Source: Clostridium sp. KNHs205 (GTDB lineage: Bacteria; Bacillota; Clostridia; Lachnospirales; Lachnospiraceae). From it: 64,000 bases of DNA. This document shows positions 26,914-36,830 of the stretch, in pieces; positions within the stretch are counted from its first letter, which is position 1; the number at the start of each line of letters is the position of its first letter. The stretch lies in NCBI RefSeq assembly GCF_000702945.1, contig NZ_JNLE01000003.1, positions 186,001 through 250,000 on the forward strand. Reading direction: 5' to 3'. The position numbers were made by a program, and so were the translations under genes. Under the pieces are notes generated by a model. The model was not told where the DNA came from and did no database searches. It saw nothing but the letters and a program-made list of their open reading frames with translations.

Positions 26914-27900
26914 ATGGCTCTTAAGAACTATCAATACAATAAAATCCTGCGGGACTATGACAACAGGCAGCTGGAAGCCAAGCACGCTCTGGATAACCGA
27001 ATGGAGGAGGCCTATGGGAAAATTCCTGCCTTAAAGGAAATCGACGATGAAATAGTAACCTGCGCTATTGAGAGTGCCAGGCAAATGCTGACGGGTAATG
27101 AAGAAGCTCTGGAGAATCTAAAGCTGGTAGCAAAAGGTGCAGATAAACGCAGGGAAGCCCTGCTAAAAGCCCATGGTTACCGGGCTGATTTTCTAAAGCT
27201 CCGTTATCAGTGCCCGGACTGTAAGGATACCGGTTACATCGGGAACGAAAAATGCCACTGCTTTAAGCAGGCCATTGTAGATATTGTCTATTCCCAGTCC
27301 AACATGAAGGAAGCTATCAGCAGAGAAAATTTCAGCTCCTTCTCTTTTTCCTATTATGCGGAGGATTACATTGACCCCTCTACCAAAACCTCCCCCAGGG
27401 ATAATATTGCAAGAGTGGTAAAAGAATGCAGAAACTTTATTGACTCCTTTGATACAGTAAAGGGCAACCTGCTGCTTTATGGAAATACCGGCGTTGGGAA
27501 AACCTTCTTAGCCAATTGTATTGCCAAGGAATTATTAGATAAAGCTTTTACGGTAATCTACCTTACTGCTTTTCAGCTTTTTGATATCCTTGAAAAGAAC
27601 AAATTCGGAAAAGGGGAAGAAAATTTCGAAGCCGGCAGCCAATTCGAATATATATTGGACTGCGATATGCTGATTATAGACGACCTTGGCACAGAGCTTA
27701 CCAATGCTTTTGTCAATGTTCAGCTTTACCTCTGCATTAATGAACGGCTGCTTCGAAACAAGTCCACTGTCATCTCCACCAACCTGTCCCTTGACAATAT
27801 AAACACCCTCTACAGCGAAAGGGTATTCTCAAGAATTGCCAGTAATTTCACTCTCTTAAAGATTATAGGCGAGGATATTCGACTAAAAAAACTGTTTTAG
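26914..27900 (+). CDS. dnaI: Helicase loader DnaI/DnaC-like AAA+ ATPase
   Basis: Loads the hexameric helicase at the origin or at restart sites. The 328-aa protein has an N-terminal helical part and a Cys-rich segment CPDCKDTGYIGNEKCHC, likely zinc-binding as in DnaI. The AAA+ core has Walker A GNTGVGKT at about 190-197 and Walker B MLIIDDLGTE. The end FSRIASNFTLLKIIGEDIRLKK has sensor-2-like Arg. GGAG precedes the ATG. The pair with dnaD forms a primosome operon. Confidence 0.95.
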   Translation: MALKNYQYNKILRDYDNRQLEAKHALDNRMEEAYGKIPALKEIDDEIVTCAIESARQMLTGNEEALENLKLVAKGADKRREALLKAHGYRADFLKLRYQCPDCKDTGYIGNEKCHCFKQAIVDIVYSQSNMKEAISRENFSSFSFSYYAEDYIDPSTKTSPRDNIARVVKECRNFIDSFDTVKGNLLLYGNTGVGKTFLANCIAKELLDKAFTVIYLTAFQLFDILEKNKFGKGEENFEAGSQFEYILDCDMLIIDDLGTELTNAFVNVQLYLCINERLLRNKSTVISTNLSLDNINTLYSERVFSRIASNFTLLKIIGEDIRLKKLF

Positions 27901-28073
27901 CCTTGACTAACTTTACCGATAATGGTATAACGTTAATGGACATTTTTCGTGACGGTTCAGTGGAAATGAATTTTAAGAATAAAATGTACTGAATAATTCA
28001 CATAATCAATCTATCCTAAACAATGGGGTTTAAGATACTTTAACTCCCTAAAATCAATTGGAGGTCAAACGAA

Positions 28074-29243
28074 ATGCCGCAGCAAGAAAAAATACTAGAA
28101 ACGATTCCCGTCGGCACATTGGGCATGATTGCTCTGGAAAGCAGTAAATCCCTTGGACAGAAAGTTAACGACTACATTGTAGACTGGCGCAGAGCAAGGG
28201 AAAGCGAGCACACATCCACTATTGCCTTTGCAGGTTATCAGCGTGATTCCTACTTAATCGATGCTCACTGCCCCAGATTTGGTACCGGTGAGGCAAAAGG
28301 TGTAATCAAAGAATCCGTTCGTGGTTCCGACCTTTACCTGCTACTGGACGTTTGCAACTACAGTTTAACTTATTCGGTATGCGGACATACCAACCATATG
28401 TCACCCGATGACCACTATCAGGATCTTAAAAGAATTATTGCAGCGGTAGGAGGCAAGGCAAGAAGAATTACAGTTATCATGCCTTTTCTCTATGAAAGCA
28501 GACAACATAGAAGAAGCTCCAGAGAATCACTGGATTGCGCTCTTGCTTTACAGGAACTGACTAATATGGGAGTAGAGAGTATTATAACCTTTGATGCTCA
28601 TGACCCCCGTGTACAGAATGCTATTCCTTTAAAGAGCTTCGAAACCGTACAGCCTACTTATCAGTTTATCAAAGCACTTGTAAACCATGTGCCAGACCTC
28701 AATATCAGCTCCGATAACATGATGGTAATCAGCCCCGATGAAGGTGGTATGAACCGTGCCATTTACTTCGCAAATGTGTTAGGAGTAGACCTTGGTATGT
28801 TCTATAAGCGCAGAGATTACACCACTGTTGTCAACGGCCGTAATCCAATTGTTGCCCATGAATTCTTAGGCTCCGATATCGAAGGAAAGGATATGCTTAT
28901 CATTGATGATATGATTTCCTCCGGAGAAAGTATGATTGATGTTGCCAAGGAATTAAAGAGACGCAAGGCCGGCAGAATTTTCGTAGCTTCCACTTTCGGT
29001 TTATTCACAAACGGACTTTCTAAATTCGATGAAGCTTATGAGCAGGGCTTAATCTATCGTGTACTTACCACCAACCTGGTATATCAGACAGAAGAGCTGC
29101 TGTCCAGACCTTACTATATCAATGTAGATATGAGCAAATATATCGCTCTGTTAATAGATACCTTAAACCATGATTCTTCTATCAGCAAACTGTTAAATCC
29201 TACAGAGCGCATTCAGAATATCCTGGCAAAGGTTAAGAAATAA
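28074..29243 (+). CDS. prs: Ribose-phosphate pyrophosphokinase (long form)
   Basis: Makes PRPP from ribose-5-phosphate and ATP. The PRPP-binding motif LIIDDMISSGES is near residue 272. The ATP/metal region reads VIMPFLYESRQHRRSSRESLDCA. At 389 aa it is longer than the usual roughly 315-aa enzyme, with extra N-terminal residues and loops, a form I associate with Clostridia. GGAGG precedes the ATG with good spacing. A strong terminator follows. Confidence 0.93.
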   Translation: MPQQEKILETIPVGTLGMIALESSKSLGQKVNDYIVDWRRARESEHTSTIAFAGYQRDSYLIDAHCPRFGTGEAKGVIKESVRGSDLYLLLDVCNYSLTYSVCGHTNHMSPDDHYQDLKRIIAAVGGKARRITVIMPFLYESRQHRRSSRESLDCALALQELTNMGVESIITFDAHDPRVQNAIPLKSFETVQPTYQFIKALVNHVPDLNISSDNMMVISPDEGGMNRAIYFANVLGVDLGMFYKRRDYTTVVNGRNPIVAHEFLGSDIEGKDMLIIDDMISSGESMIDVAKELKRRKAGRIFVASTFGLFTNGLSKFDEAYEQGLIYRVLTTNLVYQTEELLSRPYYINVDMSKYIALLIDTLNHDSSISKLLNPTERIQNILAKVKK

Positions 29244-29251
29244 CACTTAAG

Positions 29252-29277
29252 GGGGCTGCCTTAGGCAGCCCTTTTTT
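29252..29277. terminator. Terminator after prs
   Basis: GGGCTGCC-TTA-GGCAGCCC followed by T6 on the plus strand. It overlaps the stop of a candidate small minus-strand gene. Confidence 0.95.
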
Positions 29278-29389
29278 ATTTCTTCATGCTGTTCTGATTC
29301 GTTAATCCGTCTTCCTGAAATTCTGATACAATTTCACAGACCGTATCAGGAAAAGTCTCTTTTAACAAACATTCCAATTCATTATTCAT
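29276..29389 (-). CDS. Candidate 37-aa small protein
   Basis: ATG at 29389 with AGAGG upstream gives MNNELECLLKETFPDTVCEI then a short acidic part ending NQNSMKK. The frame stops at the prs terminator. It has an ordered-looking amphipathic composition with two Cys. There is no homology to cite. A TATTATATG -10-like string lies upstream. Could be chance. Confidence 0.35.
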   Translation of the reverse strand: MNNELECLLKETFPDTVCEIVSEFQEDGLTNQNSMKK

Positions 29390-29579
29390 CAATACCTCTT
29401 TCTTTGCTCCAATCCCCATATAATATTTCTGCAAATAAAACCTCAGACATCTTCATAACTTAACAGATAATATTGGAATAATAACTGATAGAAAAATTTT
29501 CGTACATGCAGTTAATTATAACTGCTTTGTATTATTTTATAATTTATCAGGGGCTTACATGGTTATCCTAAGACGCAAA

Positions 29580-29625
29580 GACGAGGCTGCTGCATATCAA
29601 CAAAGTTGCTGCAGGAAGCCCCGTC
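29580..29625 (-). terminator. Hairpin after the MerR gene
   Basis: GACGGGGCTTCCTGCAGCA and TGCAGCAGCCTCGTC pair with a few mismatches, 7 bases past the MerR-gene stop. The T-run after it is weak (CTTTGCGTCTT). Confidence 0.55.
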
Positions 29626-29631
29626 TCACTA

Positions 29632-30453
29632 TTAATTACTGATTTTCTTTTCAACCGGTAACTGTATTTCCGTTATATATTCTTCTTCACTTTCCGAATT
29701 CCATTCACCTTTTAAATAAAGCTCTCGTTGAGGTCCGTTTATAGTATAACCGTTTTCCTCAATCCAGCTTGAAGCCGCTTTATAGGCCTGCCCTATGGTT
29801 TTATAGGGACCTTTGTGTATGACACAGGCCGCCGGGACCGATTCAAGGTTTCTTACATTAACCCGGTCACTGCCTTTTAACTCTCCTGTGATGGCTTCCA
29901 GCACTTCTGCATCAACTGCATTTTCAAGCTCTTTGTTATCATAATAAATTACCAGGCAGGGAGGTATAATCTTACCCTTGTTGCTCTCAATGTAACTCAC
30001 CAGCTCCTCCCACAAATGTCCTTGCTCAGGATAATCAGGTATTATATCCCTTAAGCCTGCCACCTTGATTTCTTCTGTTTTCTTAAAGATTACATCATAT
30101 TCCATTGTAGTGCCCTCCTGATCCAGGTATTCCATATAGCCCTTTAGCAGATTAAGACGTTCTTGTTCCCTGTCAATATTGTCCTGTATCTGGGACTGCT
30201 TAAAAGCAAGAAGCTCCTTTAAGGTCTCTTTCCCTTTGTTTTCCTTTACAATGAGCAGAATCTCCTCCAGGGAAAATCCCATGTCCTTTAGATTCAGTAT
30301 ACGGTTAAGGATAGTCATCTGTTCTGCCGAGTAGTAGCGATAACCGGTCAGTTCATCCGTCTTTACTGGCTTTAACAGATTCAGAACATCATAATGCCTT
30401 AAGGTTGCTATGGTCACTCTGTTTAATTTTGCGAATTCTCCGATTTTAAACAT
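29632..30453 (-). CDS. MerR-family regulator with GyrI-like effector domain
   Basis: A 273-aa activator-type regulator. The N-terminal MerR helix-turn-helix reads MFKIGEFAKLNRVTIATLRHYDVLNLLKP. A dimer coiled coil follows (about 75-120), then a GyrI/Rob-like small-molecule domain (KKTEEIKVAGLRDIIPDYPEQGHLWEEL to the end). The layout is like BltR/BmrR. No divergent target gene lies next to it; the ligand is unknown. Confidence 0.9.
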   Translation of the reverse strand: MFKIGEFAKLNRVTIATLRHYDVLNLLKPVKTDELTGYRYYSAEQMTILNRILNLKDMGFSLEEILLIVKENKGKETLKELLAFKQSQIQDNIDREQERLNLLKGYMEYLDQEGTTMEYDVIFKKTEEIKVAGLRDIIPDYPEQGHLWEELVSYIESNKGKIIPPCLVIYYDNKELENAVDAEVLEAITGELKGSDRVNVRNLESVPAACVIHKGPYKTIGQAYKAASSWIEENGYTINGPQRELYLKGEWNSESEEEYITEIQLPVEKKISN

Positions 30454-30592
30454 TCGTTTTCCTTTATGGGTATTTATAAGTTAATTTAATACTCAGATTT
30501 TTGATTGGGGCCCCAATGAAATTAGTATAAACCCTGCTGTTACAATAGAGTCAATATCAAGATACAAAAATATTTAAATATTTTTACTTTAT

Positions 30593-32899
30593 TTATGGTG
30601 TAGCAAAATCTGTTTCTCCGTCTCCAGTGCCGCTTCCCTCATCTCCATTCGCACCACCATTATTCTGACCGTCATCACTGCCGTTTCCGTCCTCTTCACC
30701 GCCTTCGGTAGTATCCGGATTAGTGGGTGCCTCTGTCAGCCCTGGCTCTTCCCAGCCGTCCTCCCAGTCGTCCGGATCTTCAGGCGTGGGAGTCGGTGTA
30801 TCTGTTGGTGTAGGGGTTGGCGTATCTGTTGGCGTAGGAGTTGGGGTATCTGTTGGCGTAGGGGTAATTCCCTGATCTTCTGCCTTCTCTGCATCGGTTC
30901 TATTATCCGTATAAACAGGGAAAGATATATTCTCCAAGCCTTTATGGATAACATTCATGTATGTCTTCCAGATAGTACCGGGATAGCTTGCACCTGACAA
31001 ACCGCTGGTGGATTTGGGGATATCATAACCCACCCAGACTCCAGTGGTGTAATAGGGCGTATATCCTACAAACCAGCCATCCTTCTTATCATTTGTGGTA
31101 CCAGTCTTACCGGCACTTATCATGTTATCAAGTCCAAGACCTCTGCCGGTTCCGTTCTTAATAACTCCCGTCATTACATCCGTCATCATTCTCGCGGCAT
31201 TTTCACTGTATACCTGCTTTTTCGCAGTTTTATTCTCTACTATTACATTTCCCTCTGAATCCTTGATGGTAAGGATACAGGTAGGTGCTCTGTATACGCC
31301 GTCATTTTCCAAAGCTGCATAAGCAGAGGTTATTTCCAGAGGACTGACACCGTTTGTAAAGCCTCCCAGTGAAGCTGCTGGATAATAGTCATTCTTATCA
31401 ATCTTAGCAAAGTTCATATTCAGGAGATAAGATAAGCCCACCTTTGGCGTAAGTTCTTCAAAGAGCTGCCAGGCAATGGTATTCTTAGATTTTTCTACGG
31501 CTGTTCGAACAGATATCTTTCCAAGATACTTACCGTCTGCATTGGAGGGTCCTCCTTTAAATTTATGGTCATCCACCACATTGTCAGGATAATAACCGTT
31601 CTCAAAGGAGGGTGTGTATACAATAAGGGGTTTGATGGAACTACCGGGCTGACGGAAGCTCTGATAAGCCCTGTTAAGAGTATACCCCTGAGACTCCTGA
31701 TATCTGCCGCCTACTATAGCGACTACCTTACCGGTTTCGTTATCAATTGATACCGCTGCGCCCTGGAATTCGTAAGTACCATCCTTGTTTTTCTCTGTAA
31801 AGTCTGCCAGGGTATTATCAACTGCTTGCTGAAGTGCTTCCTGTTTTTTCATATCAATGGAGGTATAAATCCGGTAGCCTCCATAATAAAGGGATTTCTG
31901 ATACTTGGTATAGGTCTCGTTGTATTCCTTATCATACTCTTCTTTGTCCGCATCGCTGTCAAATTCCGTACGGAACACAAAGCCTTCTGCTTCCATTAAT
32001 GCTCGTGTAGCAGTATAGAAGACATAAGTTTCAACGTAATTATTCTTATCGACCTTCTTGGTTTTTATCTTGATTTTTTCTGCTACTGCTTCATCATATT
32101 CTGCCTTGCTGATCTGACCATCCTTATACATCTGAAGAAGGATTCTATCCCTTCTCTTTGTGGTGTTTTCGGGATAATCCAGCGGATCATAGATAGTGGG
32201 GTTATTAGGTATGGCACAAAGGAATGCAATCTGCGACAAACTCAGCTTATCTACATTCTTATTAAAATAACCTTTGCTGGCCGCCTGAATGCCATAATAA
32301 CCGTTAGCAAAATAAATATTATTCAGATAAAACTCCATGATCTGTTTCTTACTGTATTTCTTTTCAAGGTCTACAGCAATAAATATCTCTTTTAATTTTC
32401 TCTCATAACTTACTTCATTACTTAAAAAGATGCCTCTTGCCAACTGCTGGGTGATGGTACTGGCTCCCTGGGTTATCTTCCCCCTATGTTTGATCAGCGC
32501 CAGAGCTGCCCGGATATTGGCATTTAAATCAACGCCGCCATGCTCTAAGAATTTCTTATCTTCAATGGAAATCATAGCCTGAACTACAATCTGGGGTATT
32601 TCCTTGTATTCCAGGTAGTAAACATCCTTTTCACCCTTTAATACAGATAAAAGTTTCTTGTTGGTGTCATAGACAAGGCTGGTCTCCATCTGTCTGAAGG
32701 TATCCGGAGTTGAATTGCTTACCAGCTCGTTGGCCTGTTTTTGATATTCCACAAAATCGTCTCCGTAGCGGTAGTCAAAATAAAGGCATCCCGCAAGGAA
32801 AAGTAGAGAAAACACTAAAAATACTGAGAGCAGTATCAGCCTGATCTTCTGTCTTAAGCGTTTATTCTTTTTTTTCTTCTGCTTTTTATTTGTTGCCAT
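30593..32899 (-). CDS. Class A penicillin-binding protein (bifunctional PBP1A-like)
   Basis: Polymerises and cross-links peptidoglycan. A basic cytosolic tail and one membrane segment (LILLSVFLVFSLLFLAGCLYF) lead to a glycosyltransferase domain with EDKKFLEHGGVD, GASTITQQLARG and RKLKEIFIAVDLEKKYSK. The transpeptidase domain has SSIK (in PGSSIKPLIVY), SKN and KTGTTNDKKD. The C-terminus is an unusual Thr-Pro-Asp repeat (8-residue unit, three times) and a Gly/Asn/Asp-rich tail. Start at ATG 32899; an ATG four codons earlier is too near the ribosome binding site. Confidence 0.95.
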   Translation of the reverse strand: MATNKKQKKKKNKRLRQKIRLILLSVFLVFSLLFLAGCLYFDYRYGDDFVEYQKQANELVSNSTPDTFRQMETSLVYDTNKKLLSVLKGEKDVYYLEYKEIPQIVVQAMISIEDKKFLEHGGVDLNANIRAALALIKHRGKITQGASTITQQLARGIFLSNEVSYERKLKEIFIAVDLEKKYSKKQIMEFYLNNIYFANGYYGIQAASKGYFNKNVDKLSLSQIAFLCAIPNNPTIYDPLDYPENTTKRRDRILLQMYKDGQISKAEYDEAVAEKIKIKTKKVDKNNYVETYVFYTATRALMEAEGFVFRTEFDSDADKEEYDKEYNETYTKYQKSLYYGGYRIYTSIDMKKQEALQQAVDNTLADFTEKNKDGTYEFQGAAVSIDNETGKVVAIVGGRYQESQGYTLNRAYQSFRQPGSSIKPLIVYTPSFENGYYPDNVVDDHKFKGGPSNADGKYLGKISVRTAVEKSKNTIAWQLFEELTPKVGLSYLLNMNFAKIDKNDYYPAASLGGFTNGVSPLEITSAYAALENDGVYRAPTCILTIKDSEGNVIVENKTAKKQVYSENAARMMTDVMTGVIKNGTGRGLGLDNMISAGKTGTTNDKKDGWFVGYTPYYTTGVWVGYDIPKSTSGLSGASYPGTIWKTYMNVIHKGLENISFPVYTDNRTDAEKAEDQGITPTPTDTPTPTPTDTPTPTPTDTPTPTPEDPDDWEDGWEEPGLTEAPTNPDTTEGGEEDGNGSDDGQNNGGANGDEGSGTGDGETDFATP
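30786..30866. repeat. 24-bp tandem repeat within the PBP gene
   Basis: GTATCTGTTGG recurs at 30798, 30822 and 30846 (period 24). It encodes the TPTPTDTP repeat in the surface tail of the penicillin-binding protein. Such minisatellites can vary in copy number between strains. Confidence 0.9.
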
Positions 32900-33054
32900 A
32901 ACAATAACCATACCTTTCTAGGAACCTGCAATGCTTTAAGCTGCAGGTACAAATTTGGGGTGCTGATTAATTTATTCACGCAGCATTGCCTGCTGCAGCA
33001 GCTCTAATAGCCAGGTTTTGAATATTTATTAATCACACTGTAGAAGCCAGAAGG

Positions 33055-35211
33055 TCACAATAATTTCTCATAGTTGCAACTTCCCAGGTCAATGTAATGG
33101 AACGGGGTTCCTATACTTTCCAGGATCTCTCGTTCCCTGTTATGGCAGGTAAATAGAATTATCTGCCTGCCGCTCTTTGCTAGATGTTCGAGGGCCTTAC
33201 GTGTTCTCTTATCATCATAATAGGCAAAACAGTCATCTAACAGAAGGGGCAGTCCCTTCTGATACATGATATCAGAGACACTCAATCTTAGAGCAAACAA
33301 AAACTGTTCCATGGTTCCGGCACTTAATTTGTCCCAGGGCCTGTATTCCTCATTTATTTCTGTTTTCATTTCAAGATTCTCATCAATTACTATCCGGTTG
33401 TATTTCTCTTCTGTAAGTCCTGCTATTAAATCAGATATCTTATGATTTAAGGTACTCCCAAAAGTATCATGAATTTGCTGTGATAAGCTCCTGATAGTAC
33501 TGATAGCAGCAGCTACTGCCTTAATTTCCGTTTGAATTTCTTCATCCTTCTCTTTTAAGCTCTTCTCCTTTTCCTGGTAAAGAAACAGTTCTTCCTCCTT
33601 ACCGGCAAATGCATTAAGCTCCCATTTAATCTGCTCACATTGCAGCTTCAACCGGTCCCTCTCACCGTAAAGCTCATCTTTCGCTCTTTGTACTTCCTTT
33701 TGCTTCTCCTCCAGATAGATACTGACTCTATCCAGCTCCTTGCTGTCAGGGATATACCCCTGCATCAAAACGTCTTCCCGGAAAAAGGAGAACTGATTTA
33801 ATAAATGGAGTATCTCTTCTTTTCTTATAGCCAGCTTTTCTTCAAGACGGTTTCTCTGTCTTATGTACTCCCTTTTCTGCTCTTCCTTAAAGTTTCCTTC
33901 TATTTCCCTCTTCAGTGACTTTTCATATAACCCTGTTAAATCATTTTCCTCCTGAATTCCATATCTTTTCAGCAGTTCTTCTCTTTTTTTCCTGTTTCTT
34001 ATTAATTCATTCTCTATTTGTACAAGTAACCTGCCTGTATATTGCTTTTGTTTTTTCAGACTATTCCTATATAATATACCTACCGCTGCTCCTGAAAGAA
34101 GTAGTGCTGTTCCAACTGTGAAAAGCAGATTGTTTAATACAGGCTGTTGGCTTAAGTTTACTGCTCTTAAGAGAAATAAACATAGACCAGCAGCTCCTAA
34201 TCCTGCTGCCAGCACTCCCCTGGTACCTTTCCTTCCTTTTTCGCCGGAGGCCTCGTTTAAAAGGCTGCTCTTCTCATTCTCCAGACTTTCTTTTTCCTTC
34301 TGGTAAGCCTTTAGGATATCCAGTCCTTCTTTTAATTCCATACTACCAGCCTGGGCTCTCATGGCAAGCTCATTATTTAAAGCTTTCAGACTCTCTTCCA
34401 GTTCTTTCATCTGTAGCTTATTGCTTTCGTAGTCCGCAATCTTATCTGTTATCAGCGGTACTTTAAGCAGGAGGCTTTCATAATTCGAGTTGCTCTCACC
34501 AGCCGTTTCCTTACTATCAAGGCTTAAGCATCTGGCTTCTGCCTGTGACAGGGTTCCTGTTATTATATTCAACTGGTTCATCAGGCTATCCGCCTTCAGT
34601 TCCATTGCTAATGCCTTTTCAATCTTTATTTTTACCTCTTTTAGTTCCTGGAGGGGTCTGTTCCCCTCCAATTCCCTCTTTTTGTTCTGTAAGAATACCA
34701 GCGCTTTGTTGACATCCACTTCGTTATTTTTAGTAAGTGAGAGGTTCGTGATATAATTTCTGACCTCACCCGCCAGTTCTGCCCCGGTTCTGATCCTTTG
34801 CTGTTCAATGCTGATGGTATTCACATAGCCGGATTCTGTAAGACCGCCAAGAAGTTCCTGTATATTCATAGGCTCTAATTCTCTCCCGGTGTCCAAATCC
34901 AGGAAAGAAGTACTTTTATTATTTTTATCAAAATTCCGGAGGATACGGTAATTCTTACCTTCAACAGAAAAATCCAGACTTCCTCTGTATAGAGATGGAT
35001 TCTCCCAGGGCTGGAATCTGGTGTAGATATCTTCTTTGGAGGCTCTTCCTCTGGGTTTGTCTATGCCAAAAAGCATTCCTCTTAGAAATCCATGAAGGGT
35101 AGACTTACCCGCTTCATTTTCTCCGTAAATCAGATTAATGCCTTCCTTTAAGGATATATTCTTTTGATGGAATTTTCCGAAATCCGTTATTTTAAGCTCT
35201 CTAAATTCCAA
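33055..35211 (-). CDS. SMC/Rad50-like ATPase (YhaN type)
   Basis: A 718-aa ABC-type ATPase probably partnering the downstream-acting nuclease encoded next to it. Walker A is YGENEAGKST (about 29-38). Long coiled coils occupy the middle. The signature is SAGTMEQFLFALRLSVSD and Walker B PLLLDDCFAYYDD. Two hydrophobic stretches interrupt the coil (about 335-385: VLAAGLGAAGLCLFLL and LLFTVGTALLLSGAAVGIL), so the protein may be membrane-tethered. It follows the phosphoesterase gene by 12 bases. Confidence 0.9.
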   Translation of the reverse strand: MEFRELKITDFGKFHQKNISLKEGINLIYGENEAGKSTLHGFLRGMLFGIDKPRGRASKEDIYTRFQPWENPSLYRGSLDFSVEGKNYRILRNFDKNNKSTSFLDLDTGRELEPMNIQELLGGLTESGYVNTISIEQQRIRTGAELAGEVRNYITNLSLTKNNEVDVNKALVFLQNKKRELEGNRPLQELKEVKIKIEKALAMELKADSLMNQLNIITGTLSQAEARCLSLDSKETAGESNSNYESLLLKVPLITDKIADYESNKLQMKELEESLKALNNELAMRAQAGSMELKEGLDILKAYQKEKESLENEKSSLLNEASGEKGRKGTRGVLAAGLGAAGLCLFLLRAVNLSQQPVLNNLLFTVGTALLLSGAAVGILYRNSLKKQKQYTGRLLVQIENELIRNRKKREELLKRYGIQEENDLTGLYEKSLKREIEGNFKEEQKREYIRQRNRLEEKLAIRKEEILHLLNQFSFFREDVLMQGYIPDSKELDRVSIYLEEKQKEVQRAKDELYGERDRLKLQCEQIKWELNAFAGKEEELFLYQEKEKSLKEKDEEIQTEIKAVAAAISTIRSLSQQIHDTFGSTLNHKISDLIAGLTEEKYNRIVIDENLEMKTEINEEYRPWDKLSAGTMEQFLFALRLSVSDIMYQKGLPLLLDDCFAYYDDKRTRKALEHLAKSGRQIILFTCHNREREILESIGTPFHYIDLGSCNYEKLL

Positions 35212-35223
35212 GTGTTTCTCTCC

Positions 35224-36294
35224 TTATTTATAATTCTTGGCCTCCAAAAGGGCTTCCATACCATAATAAAGGGCTTTTTCTCCCAGTTCGCCAGCAAAAC
35301 CGCCTTCTTCGATTGCCTTAATATAAAGTCCTATAATGTTATCTTCATTTTCCGCTTTCAGCGCAGAAAAATCATAATCCGGAAGAGTACCATCCGTTAT
35401 CTCCAAAATATTACCAAGGGAAGTCAGCCCTTCTATGTCAAAGACGGTATCTCTGTCCCTTTTTCCCGCAAGCAGGAACTGATAAATATTATTTTCACCA
35501 TTGGACTTTATAGCTTCTTTTATTTTGTCACGTATTTCACCGTTTGTAAAACCGGTCTGAATGGGTATTGTTATTTTATAGTAACCACAGGCTGCATAAG
35601 GTATAAACTCTGAACTAAGGCTTCCTGCTTCTTCTTCCTTTGTTATCTCTCCCCTGATGTAACCTCTTTCCCCTGTCTCATTCTTATCCATTGGTTCCAG
35701 GGAGCCGGAATATGCCATATTTTCCGCCAGATACTGAGGTTTATGAATATGCCCCAGCGCTATATAATCAAACCCCGAATGCATCAATACATTCTTATCA
35801 AAGGGTATGTTATCCGGTGTCCCTCCATGAGCCAGCAGAATATTGATTCGTTCCGGACACCCGGGGCTTATGCGGTCATACAAAGGCTCTCTGATTTCCC
35901 TTGCATGGTAACTTAAACCATAAACTTCTGTGTTGATATCCTCCAGGAAGATGCTGTCCATCTCCTTATTCTTAAGCATATGCACATTGGCAGGCCATAT
36001 AAAGTCCGCATAAGGAGAGCGCTCACTGATATAATCATGATTTCCTGCTATCAGAACTACCTGTGTATGGGACAATCTCCCCAAATTATAAGCTGCTTCC
36101 TTTAACTCCCTCAGCAACGGCTGTTTATGAAAAAAGTCTCCTGCTATCAGTAAAAGATCCAGCTCTTCCTTTTCACATAGCTCTGTAATACGATGGAAGC
36201 TTTCCCAGATATCTTTCTCTCTTTGCTCGCTCCAGGGACATCCCCTGTCGGGTGCTGCTCCCAGATGCACATCTGCTATATGGATGAATTTCAT
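35224..36294 (-). CDS. Mre11/SbcD/YhaO-like metallophosphoesterase
   Basis: A calcineurin-fold nuclease of 356 aa. Metal-binding motifs in order are HIADVHLG, GDFFH, GNHDY, LAHGG and GHIHKPQ. The C-terminal third resembles a capping domain. Together with the ATPase at 33055 it forms a Rad50-Mre11-like pair for DNA end processing or repair (function known for the family, specific role inferred). GAGGTG precedes the ATG. The leader carries a strong hairpin at 36390-36420. Confidence 0.93.
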   Translation of the reverse strand: MKFIHIADVHLGAAPDRGCPWSEQREKDIWESFHRITELCEKEELDLLLIAGDFFHKQPLLRELKEAAYNLGRLSHTQVVLIAGNHDYISERSPYADFIWPANVHMLKNKEMDSIFLEDINTEVYGLSYHAREIREPLYDRISPGCPERINILLAHGGTPDNIPFDKNVLMHSGFDYIALGHIHKPQYLAENMAYSGSLEPMDKNETGERGYIRGEITKEEEAGSLSSEFIPYAACGYYKITIPIQTGFTNGEIRDKIKEAIKSNGENNIYQFLLAGKRDRDTVFDIEGLTSLGNILEITDGTLPDYDFSALKAENEDNIIGLYIKAIEEGGFAGELGEKALYYGMEALLEAKNYK

Positions 36295-36389
36295 AGTGAC
36301 ACCTCATTTTAATGTGAATTTACTTCTCTTTCTTTCACTCTTCCAAACAGGATGCCGCTTTTTGGTATCACAAGCAGCTTTCAATACGT

Positions 36390-36420
36390 CCAAAACCGGC
36401 ACCTCCTGTGCTGGTTTTGG
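36390..36420 (-). promoter_or_regulatory. Perfect 13-bp hairpin with AGGAG loop in the nuclease leader
   Basis: On the minus strand CCAAAACCAGCAC-AGGAG-GTGCCGGTTTTGG forms 13 of 13 pairs (one G-U). The loop exposes GGA, as in CsrA-type binding hairpins, or an unused ribosome binding site. It lies 96 bases before the phosphoesterase start codon. Role unknown. Confidence 0.6.
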
Positions 36421-36830
36421 TGTTTTTCTGCAGGAAGCTGTTTTTTCCTCCCACTTCCCTGTCAGGCTAATTGCATATGAACAGCCTCTAAACTGCCTGA
36501 GATAGTTTATGGCTAATATCCTGCTTCGTACATTATAGCACAGTAACATAGACAAAACTATGAAATAAAAGGTAGGAATGTTTAAGATTCTATTGCATTA
36601 ACTTTAAATTTTTTAAACTATCATGTAAAAAATGATTTTTTTTTGATTATTTATTTAATGATTTAATTTATAATCCCTGGTATTGATTGGATAGTATTAT
36701 AGCATAGAACCGTTTTTAAGTCGAGTTCTTTCGAATATATGTTCGGTTCAGGTAAATAGCGGTGCTGAATCAAGTGAAATTTCTGCACGGTGGTACCAGC
36801 TGCTATATCAGCTCTTCGTAAAGTCAAAAA

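Noticed and set aside
36304..36555. 83-aa minus-strand open frame upstream of the phosphoesterase gene
   Set aside because: It contains the likely promoter (GCTATAATG) and the leader hairpin, has no ribosome binding site, and looks unlike a protein.
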